Below the pieces are notes generated by a model. The model saw nothing but the letters and a program-made list of their open reading frames with translations, had not been told where the DNA came from and ran no database searches. Position numbers and translations under genes: made by a program. 64,000 nucleotides of DNA, taken from assembly GCF_025566985.1 (NCBI RefSeq), contig NZ_JAOQJD010000002.1, positions 62,001 to 126,000 of the forward strand, written 5' to 3'. Origin of the DNA: Aedoeadaptatus acetigenes. GTDB lineage: Bacteria > Bacillota > Clostridia > Tissierellales > Peptoniphilaceae. Positions 59,589-64,000 of the stretch are shown here, piece after piece; position 1 is the stretch's first letter; the number at the start of each line of letters is the position of its first letter.

Positions 59589-60269
59589 TTATTTCTTTTC
59601 ACGGATGGATTCGGCCATTTTTATCAAATCATCCACCGTAACATCTCCATCAAGTATGAAAATATAATCTTCATTTTCCATCGTAATGGAATTTGAAAAC
59701 CCTTCACGTTTGGATACATAGAGGAATGCTTCATTTTTTCCTATGTTTATTTTTTTTCTTTCTCCGTTTTCATTGTCTTCTCCAATGGTAAATGCACCGT
59801 CTTTCGCGACGCACTCAAAGCTAAAGTTTTTTCCTTCCTCGTTCTCAAAAAATGTAATTTGATATCCCTCATCTAATTTTTCAATTTTAGATACTTTATA
59901 ACCCCTCGGAACATAGGTGATTTCCCAGTCTTTTTTCTCTACCTTCTCCTTTTCGGTAAAGTAGATGGCGGTGTGGTCGCTAAACCACGCTTCCACATAG
60001 GATTGAATTTGGGCCAGGGCATCGCCGTGAAAGGCAAAGAGGCTCCCTAGGCCGATCCCGGCCACGAGAAGAACGGCGGCGGCTTTTTTTAAGGGATTTT
60101 TCTTTTTGTTCCTTTGAATGGCGGCGAGGATTTTTCGGTCGGTTTCAGTCGAGAGGGCGAAGGCACGGTCGTGGTCACTTGTCCACTGCTCTTCGAGGGC
60201 GCGGATCTCTTCTTCCGTGTTTTTCTCCATGGCGTTTTTTATCCATTGATCCAATTGCCGATCATTCAT
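59589..60269 (-). CDS. DUF4367-type anti-sigma-like membrane protein
   Basis: Order over 226 residues: cytoplasmic helical region (1-57, MNDRQLDQWIKNAMEK), one membrane segment (KKAAAVLLVAGIGLGSLFAF, about 61-80), and an extracellular domain of DUF4367 type (WEITYVPRGYKVSKIEKLDEGYQITF onward). This layout is that of a membrane anti-sigma factor. It overlaps the ECF sigma gene by eight bases, which supports that role. What signal its outer domain senses is unknown; other envelope genes in the window make wall stress a reasonable guess. Confidence 0.8.
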   Translation of the reverse strand: MNDRQLDQWIKNAMEKNTEEEIRALEEQWTSDHDRAFALSTETDRKILAAIQRNKKKNPLKKAAAVLLVAGIGLGSLFAFHGDALAQIQSYVEAWFSDHTAIYFTEKEKVEKKDWEITYVPRGYKVSKIEKLDEGYQITFFENEEGKNFSFECVAKDGAFTIGEDNENGERKKINIGKNEAFLYVSKREGFSNSITMENEDYIFILDGDVTVDDLIKMAESIREKK

Positions 60270-60804
60270 TTTCCCCCTCCTCTCCCAGCATTTTTCGCAA
60301 TTTTTGTTTAATTCGATAGAGCTTCACCTGAACCAAATTGGTGCTTATGGCCAGCTCTTCTGCGATTTCTTTGTAGGATTTCTCTTCAAAATACTTTAGG
60401 TACAGGATCTGTTGGCCCAGGGGATCCAGTTTTTTTAATGCCTCCCGGGCCATTTGCTCCCGCTCTTTTTTAAGATAGGTCGCCGACAGATCGTCGAATG
60501 CATCGAGGGCATCATCATACGCGTCCGGGGCCCGATTCGCCCATTTCTTCTCTCTTCGCAGTCGATCGATGCATTTGTATTTCATCATGGTGACGGCTAC
60601 TTTTCTGAATTCGTCGTCTGAAAGATCGGCGTAATCGGCTTTTCTCTCAATGATGGCGAGAAAACATTCCTGGAGGGCGTCTTCCGCTTTTTCTTTTGAG
60701 CCCAAGCATTTACTTCCGTAGGCCGTGAGAAAGGCCTTCTGCTTTTCGTAATGGTGTTCGATTTTTTGATTGAATCTTTCGTCTTTTCTGTGCTGTAAAA
60801 GCAA
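60262..60804 (-). CDS. ECF-type RNA polymerase sigma factor
   Basis: The 180-residue sigma-70 factor has region 2 (SKEKAEDALQECFLAIIERKADY..VTMMKYKCIDRLRREKKW) and region 4 (LDPLGQQILYLKYFEEKSYKEIAEELAISTNLVQVKLYRIKQKLRK). It starts with a rare TTG at 60804 (reads LLQHRK), seven bases after AAAGGAGG. It should be held at the membrane by the DUF4367 protein made from the overlapping gene. Target promoters cannot be predicted safely. Confidence 0.9.
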   Translation of the reverse strand: MLLQHRKDERFNQKIEHHYEKQKAFLTAYGSKCLGSKEKAEDALQECFLAIIERKADYADLSDDEFRKVAVTMMKYKCIDRLRREKKWANRAPDAYDDALDAFDDLSATYLKKEREQMAREALKKLDPLGQQILYLKYFEEKSYKEIAEELAISTNLVQVKLYRIKQKLRKMLGEEGENE

Positions 60805-60888
60805 GGGGCGCCCTCCTTTCTCTTTTTATTAAAACAAAGCATGTGTAAAAATACAATATTTTATTTGCCTCATCCCGGAGATTTTACA

Positions 60889-60922
60889 CAAAAAAACAAA
60901 TCCCGAAGGCATCGAGATTTGT
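60889..60922 (-). terminator. Intrinsic terminator of histidine kinase gene
   Basis: ACAAATCTCGA and TCGGGATTTGT pair around a 5-nt loop, then a T-run on the minus strand. Confidence 0.85.
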
Positions 60923-60944
60923 CTCATGGAAAATAGTTTTGCCC

Positions 60945-62078
60945 TTACCGCGGTCCTTTTTTCGGAAGGGTGAATTCGAAAATGGTCCCGGCGGGTTGAT
61001 TGTCTTTAATATGGATTTTTCCGCCTAAGCGACCGGCGATTTCTTTTACGAGGGCCAGGCCCACGCCGTAGCCGTCGTGGTTTCTCGAGGGATCGGCCCG
61101 ATAGAAGAGGTCGAAGGCTTTGGCCTTGGCTTCTTCATCCATGCCATATCCCGTGTCGGCCACAGTGATAAGTGCATCTTCGCCTTTTTCCGAAAGGACG
61201 ATGCTTAAGCTGCCTCCGGGTCGGTTGTACTTAATGCCGTTGTCGATGAGATTGTACAACGCCCGCCCCAGGAGGGCGTCGTCGATTTCAAGGACCATGT
61301 CTTCTCCTTCGAGGGAAAGGGCTACGTCTTTCGCCTCGGCCTTTTCCTCCAGATCCAAAAGAAGCTCCTGGCCCATGGCCTTGATATTGACCGGGCGAAA
61401 TTCCGGGGCTGTGTCCCGGCCCAAAAAGAGGATCTCTTCCACTAAGTCGGAGAGGCGGCGAATGTTTTTCTCCATGCTTTCCACGAAGACTTCAAGTTCC
61501 GGATCCATGGGGCCTCTTTTTTTCTTAAACACGTCTACGCGGGTGCGCAACACGGCCAGGGGCGTGCGCAGTTCGTGGGCCACGTTCACGGAAAAGAGCC
61601 GCTCTTTTTCGTAATTGTCGTAGATTTTATCCAGTGTCTTTTGAAAGGCTTCGGAGAGGGCCACGATTTCGTAGGCCCCTTCTTTCAGCACCAGGCTGTC
61701 TTTTTCCGCCATGGCGTCCATGTCCGTGGCCGCCACTTTTTCCGTTAAAATCGCGAGAGGGCTCAAGGTGCGGCGAATCAAAAGAATAAATATGCCGCCG
61801 CCGATAAGGCCTGTGATGAGAAAGACGCCGATGGCATAGAGCTTGAAATCCGCCAAATGGCGCACTTCTTCCTGGTCGATAAAGACCATGACCGAGTCCC
61901 CTTCCGCCTTTCCCTTCATGCGGCTTTCCACTTGGGCGGTGAGGTTTTCGGCGATGTCCTGCTGGCGCCGGGCGATGAGAAAGTTTGAGAGGACGAGCAT
62001 AAGCATCAAGAGGGCCACGCTCGCCGCCGTCAGCTTGAATATAATGGAGCGCCTCGTTTTATTCCCTATCAATGACAT
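60945..62078 (-). CDS. Sensor histidine kinase
   Basis: The 377-residue kinase has two membrane segments (about 13-36 and 79-100) around a short outer loop of about 40 residues, then a HAMP-like linker. The H-box is FSVNVAHELRTPLAVLRTRV, the N-box LYNLIDNGIKYN, and the G-boxes VADTGYGM and GYGVGLALVKEIA. All kinase residues are present. It overlaps the response regulator gene by 20 bases. Its small sensor loop suggests detection of a membrane or small-ligand signal rather than a large ligand. Confidence 0.93.
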   Translation of the reverse strand: MSLIGNKTRRSIIFKLTAASVALLMLMLVLSNFLIARRQQDIAENLTAQVESRMKGKAEGDSVMVFIDQEEVRHLADFKLYAIGVFLITGLIGGGIFILLIRRTLSPLAILTEKVAATDMDAMAEKDSLVLKEGAYEIVALSEAFQKTLDKIYDNYEKERLFSVNVAHELRTPLAVLRTRVDVFKKKRGPMDPELEVFVESMEKNIRRLSDLVEEILFLGRDTAPEFRPVNIKAMGQELLLDLEEKAEAKDVALSLEGEDMVLEIDDALLGRALYNLIDNGIKYNRPGGSLSIVLSEKGEDALITVADTGYGMDEEAKAKAFDLFYRADPSRNHDGYGVGLALVKEIAGRLGGKIHIKDNQPAGTIFEFTLPKKGPR

Positions 62079-62730
62079 AGCCCCTTCCGATTTCGTTTCG
62101 TATGATGTTTTCTCCCAGGGCCTCTTTAATCTTTCGCCTCAGGGCGGACATATGCACCCGCACGGCGTTGGACACATCGCTTACATTCATATCCCACACA
62201 TGTTCCATCAATTCCTCGGCGGAAATGTAGCGGCCCTGATTCAAGATCAGGTACTCGAAAATGCCCAGCTCCTTGGCCGTGAGCTTGATCACATCCCCGT
62301 CCACGGTGAGGATTTTTGTCGCCGTGTCGAAGGACAGGTTTTTGTAATGAATGATTTTGTCTTCCACCACCTGTTTTCTGCGGAGAAGGGAGCGGATCCG
62401 CGCCTCCAATTCGTCGAAGTGAAAGGGCTTGATTAAGTAGTCGTTGGCCCCGAGGTCCAGCCCCTTCACCCGATCCGCCACCTGGGTGCGGGCGGTCAGC
62501 ATGATCACATTGACCTGCTTGTCTTCTTCGCGAATTTCTTTGAGCAGGGTAAAGCCGTCGATTTTCGGCAGATTAATGTCCAGCACGATGAGATCGTAGG
62601 TTTCGCTCCAAAAGAGATCCTCCGCCTCGGCGCCGTCCGCCGCCGTATCCACGGCGTAGCCCGAGAGTCTCAGCCCTTCGGCGATGGATTCCAACAATTC
62701 CTTTTCATCTTCTACAATTAACAGTCGCAT
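62059..62730 (-). CDS. OmpR/PhoB-family response regulator
   Basis: The 223-residue regulator has the receiver domain (LLIVEDEKELL, phospho-Asp in DLIVLDINLPKIDGF, Lys in YLIKPF) and a winged-helix DNA-binding domain (LTAKELGIFEYLILNQGRYIS..VSNAVRVHMSALRRKI). Start at the ATG at 62730 behind AAAAAGGAGGCGCC. Partner of the overlapping kinase. A TATAAT box lies just upstream, inside the terminator region of the 4Fe-4S gene, so it may also receive read-through from the redox operon. Confidence 0.93.
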   Translation of the reverse strand: MRLLIVEDEKELLESIAEGLRLSGYAVDTAADGAEAEDLFWSETYDLIVLDINLPKIDGFTLLKEIREEDKQVNVIMLTARTQVADRVKGLDLGANDYLIKPFHFDELEARIRSLLRRKQVVEDKIIHYKNLSFDTATKILTVDGDVIKLTAKELGIFEYLILNQGRYISAEELMEHVWDMNVSDVSNAVRVHMSALRRKIKEALGENIIRNEIGRGYVIDRE

Positions 62731-62756
62731 GGCGCCTCCTTTTTTCTCATTATAGC

Positions 62757-62790
62757 AAAAACGCAAACAGGCATGGCCTCTTTGCGTTTT
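62757..62790 (-). terminator. Intrinsic terminator after 4Fe-4S gene
   Basis: AAAACGCAAA and TTTGCGTTTT form a perfect 10-bp stem with a 13-nt loop, followed by T on the minus strand. Confidence 0.85.
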
Positions 62791-62799
62791 GTGAATCTT

Positions 62800-63687
62800 T
62801 TAGTTTTCAGGTATTGCTTTTGTTTTTTGCTTCATGCACAGGCCTTTTGTAATGGCGCCGGTGGGGCAAGCCTTCTCGCACTGACCGCAGCGAATGCACT
62901 CGGCGGAATTTTCGTTTTCCACGGGATTTACGTTCATCTTGCAGGCCCTTGCGCATGCGCCGCAATTGATGCAGGCCTTATCGTCCAATCTGTATTTAAA
63001 AACAGAGATGGGATTGAAGAGTGAGTATACGGCCCCGAGGGGGCAGATGTATTTACAGAAGGGACGATAGATGACGATGCTTAGGAAAATCGTGGCGGCG
63101 AGAATGGCGCCTTTCCACGCGTACAAAAAGCCTACGGCGCCTCGCATGCTTTCGTTTTTCAGGACCAAGGGAAGGCCCCCTTCGAGCATCCCCACGGGGC
63201 AGATGAGTTTACAAAAATAGGGGGATCCCTGACCCAGGACGTCCACGAGAAAAAGAGGGAGGAGAAGGACGAAGATCAAAAGGATTGCGTATTTTAATTT
63301 TCTCAAATGCTTATCCGCTTTGAAGGTTTTTATTTTCTTCGGGAAGGGGATTTTGTGCAAAAGATCCTGTACCAGGCCGAAGGGGCAGAGCCAGCCGCAG
63401 ACGAAGCGGCCCATAAGGGCACCGATAAAGAAGAGAAAGCCCACCACGTAAAAGGAAAATTTGTAGTCCATATTTCCGATGACGGCCTGCAGGGCGCCGA
63501 TGGGACAGGCCCCCTTGGCCCCGGGGCACGAATAGCAATTCATGCCCGGCACGCAGAGGTTTTTCATCTTGCCCTGATAGATTTTTCCCGTCTTAAAGCC
63601 TTCCATATAGGAATTGGTGGCGAGAAACCACAACCCCTGAAAGAGGTGGCGCTTCGTTTCTTTCATGGATTTTTTTTTACTAGCCAA
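62800..63687 (-). CDS. 4Fe-4S membrane protein (NapH/YccM-like)
   Basis: The 295-residue polytopic protein has four to five membrane segments with two inter-helix CxxxCP motifs (GWLCPFG and YICPLG type: FVCGWLCPFG, FCKYICPLG), an N-terminal NCYSCPGAKGACPIG cluster, and a C-terminal ferredoxin pair (CINCGACARACKMNV and CIRCGQCEKACPTG). It transfers electrons, probably between a membrane donor and the thiol-redox partners upstream. The start is a TTG at 63687 inside the last bases of the CXXC gene, behind GGAGTGTATCGGCA; a first ATG lies seven codons later. It ends the TlpA-CXXC-4Fe4S operon. Confidence 0.87.
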   Translation of the reverse strand: MASKKKSMKETKRHLFQGLWFLATNSYMEGFKTGKIYQGKMKNLCVPGMNCYSCPGAKGACPIGALQAVIGNMDYKFSFYVVGFLFFIGALMGRFVCGWLCPFGLVQDLLHKIPFPKKIKTFKADKHLRKLKYAILLIFVLLLPLFLVDVLGQGSPYFCKLICPVGMLEGGLPLVLKNESMRGAVGFLYAWKGAILAATIFLSIVIYRPFCKYICPLGAVYSLFNPISVFKYRLDDKACINCGACARACKMNVNPVENENSAECIRCGQCEKACPTGAITKGLCMKQKTKAIPEN

Positions 63688-63838
63688 TGCCGATACACTC
63701 CATGCAAATTCGTATGGCCTTGTTCAGAACCACCTGCATCTCTCCCCGGTTGATTCCGTAGGCCATCATGGCCATGGATGCGAGGAAGATGGCGGGGCCC
63801 AAATAGGCGCGGTATTTTTCTTTCACCTTAGTTGACAT
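63680..63838 (-). CDS. CD1871A-type small CXXC membrane protein
   Basis: A 52-residue protein reading MSTKVKEKYR at the start and ending ICMECIGIG. It has one membrane segment (LGPAIFLASMAMMAYGI), then RGEMQVVLNKAIRICMECIGIG, matching the small clostridial CD1871A family with a C-terminal C-x-E-C-I-G pattern. It overlaps the TlpA-like stop by 11 bases and the 4Fe-4S start by eight, so all three are translationally coupled. Its cysteine pair could carry electrons between the ferredoxin-type protein and the thioredoxin-like one. Confidence 0.85.
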   Translation of the reverse strand: MSTKVKEKYRAYLGPAIFLASMAMMAYGINRGEMQVVLNKAIRICMECIGIG

Positions 63839-64000
63839 TTTTCAGTTCTTTTTCGACGATGGTCTTCCATTCGTCCAGGCTCTTGGCGCCGGAGTAGGAA
63901 TCGCCCACGATGTTGCCTTTGCTGTCCACGAAGAAGGTTTCCGGCAAGGCTTGAATGCCTTGGAGGCGGCCCTTCATCAATTGATCATCCGGTTTTAAGA
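63828..64000 (-). CDS. TlpA/thioredoxin-like protein disulfide reductase (5' end outside window)
   Basis: Only the C-terminal 56 residues are inside the window. They read ...ALPETFFVDSKGNIVGDSYSGAKSLDEW in two adjacent blocks, the cis-Pro and strand pattern of the TlpA/redoxin family (P-x-x-F-x-x-D-x-x-G). The CXXC active site lies beyond the right edge. It is most likely a membrane-anchored or lipoprotein disulfide reductase. The stop overlaps the start of the CXXC gene by 11 bases. Confidence 0.8.
   Translation of the reverse strand, partial: LKPDDQLMKGRLQGIQALPETFFVDSKGNIVGDSYSGAKSLDEWKTIVEKELKNVN

Overview
The window looks like a chromosomal segment of a low-to-moderate GC, Gram-positive, anaerobic Firmicute. 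The signs are strong AGGAGG ribosome sites, GTG and TTG starts, lipoteichoic-acid and Dlt-type genes, a class II (B12) ribonucleotide reductase, a CD1871A-type CXXC protein and a large secreted SHIRT/InlB/Rib-like surface protein. The overall flavour (surface protein, paired BrnQ carriers, anaerobic redox genes) fits Peptoniphilaceae-like anaerobic cocci; that placement is inference. I see no prophage, insertion sequence, CRISPR array or rRNA operon.

Layout. 1-5200 (-): 3'-truncated giant surface protein, more AT-rich than its surroundings in its middle. 5593-12366: LTA synthase, macrodomain protein, PF06541 membrane protein, pirin, two tandem universal stress proteins and an ornithine-cyclodeaminase-like enzyme. 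12542-17000: CorA, a cysK-cysE cysteine operon with a large hairpin in its upstream region, and CstA. 17113-18599: two coupled zinc-ribbon membrane proteins. 18650-24337: iron-dependent dehydrogenase, OatA-like O-acyltransferase, YkvI-like carrier and a dicarboxylate/amino-acid symporter. 24381-28512: DegV, a znuABC zinc importer and a divergent Fur-family regulator around a Zur-like operator. 28566-32891: an MFS exporter behind an attenuator-like leader, nitroreductase, small unknown proteins, rlmH and a thiol peroxidase lacking the usual resolving cysteine. 33050-36162: ATP-grasp ligase, yefM-yoeB toxin-antitoxin, tRNA-Ser(CGA) and an M23 endopeptidase. 36375-43938: nrdJ, a GH73 glucosaminidase, NhaC and two BrnQ paralogues. 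44145-51487: MaoC, iscS-mnmA, AlkD with a tail-anchored zinc-ribbon protein, EamA, two hotdog thioesterases and dinB. 51555-52843: HAD phosphatase and a DUF3783 protein. 52897-58562: a non-canonical Dlt-type operon. 58672-64000: small membrane proteins, a DUF4367 protein with an ECF sigma factor, a two-component system and a TlpA / CXXC / 4Fe-4S redox operon cut by the right edge.

Main theme: cell-envelope building and decoration. LTA synthase (5593-7440), OatA-like acyltransferase (19815-21650), M23 and GH73 hydrolases, a possible cross-bridge ATP-grasp ligase (33050-34198) and the Dlt-type operon all act at the wall.

The most unusual locus is that operon (52897-58562). It encodes an adenylation enzyme whose DltA-type selectivity cysteine is replaced by alanine, a GNAT acetyltransferase, a DltC-like carrier, an AlgI-type MBOAT and a single protein fusing a DltD/SGNH-like domain to a PgaB/IcaB-type polysaccharide deacetylase. 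This suggests a machine that both deacetylates and aminoacylates (or acylates) an exported glycopolymer. Second is the roughly 170-nt MFS leader (29727-29900) with a strong promoter, a 15-codon reading frame and an intrinsic terminator just before the gene.

Many genes are preceded by an extended -10 element (TGn then TAnnnT) with a poor -35, and most convergent pairs share one bidirectional terminator.
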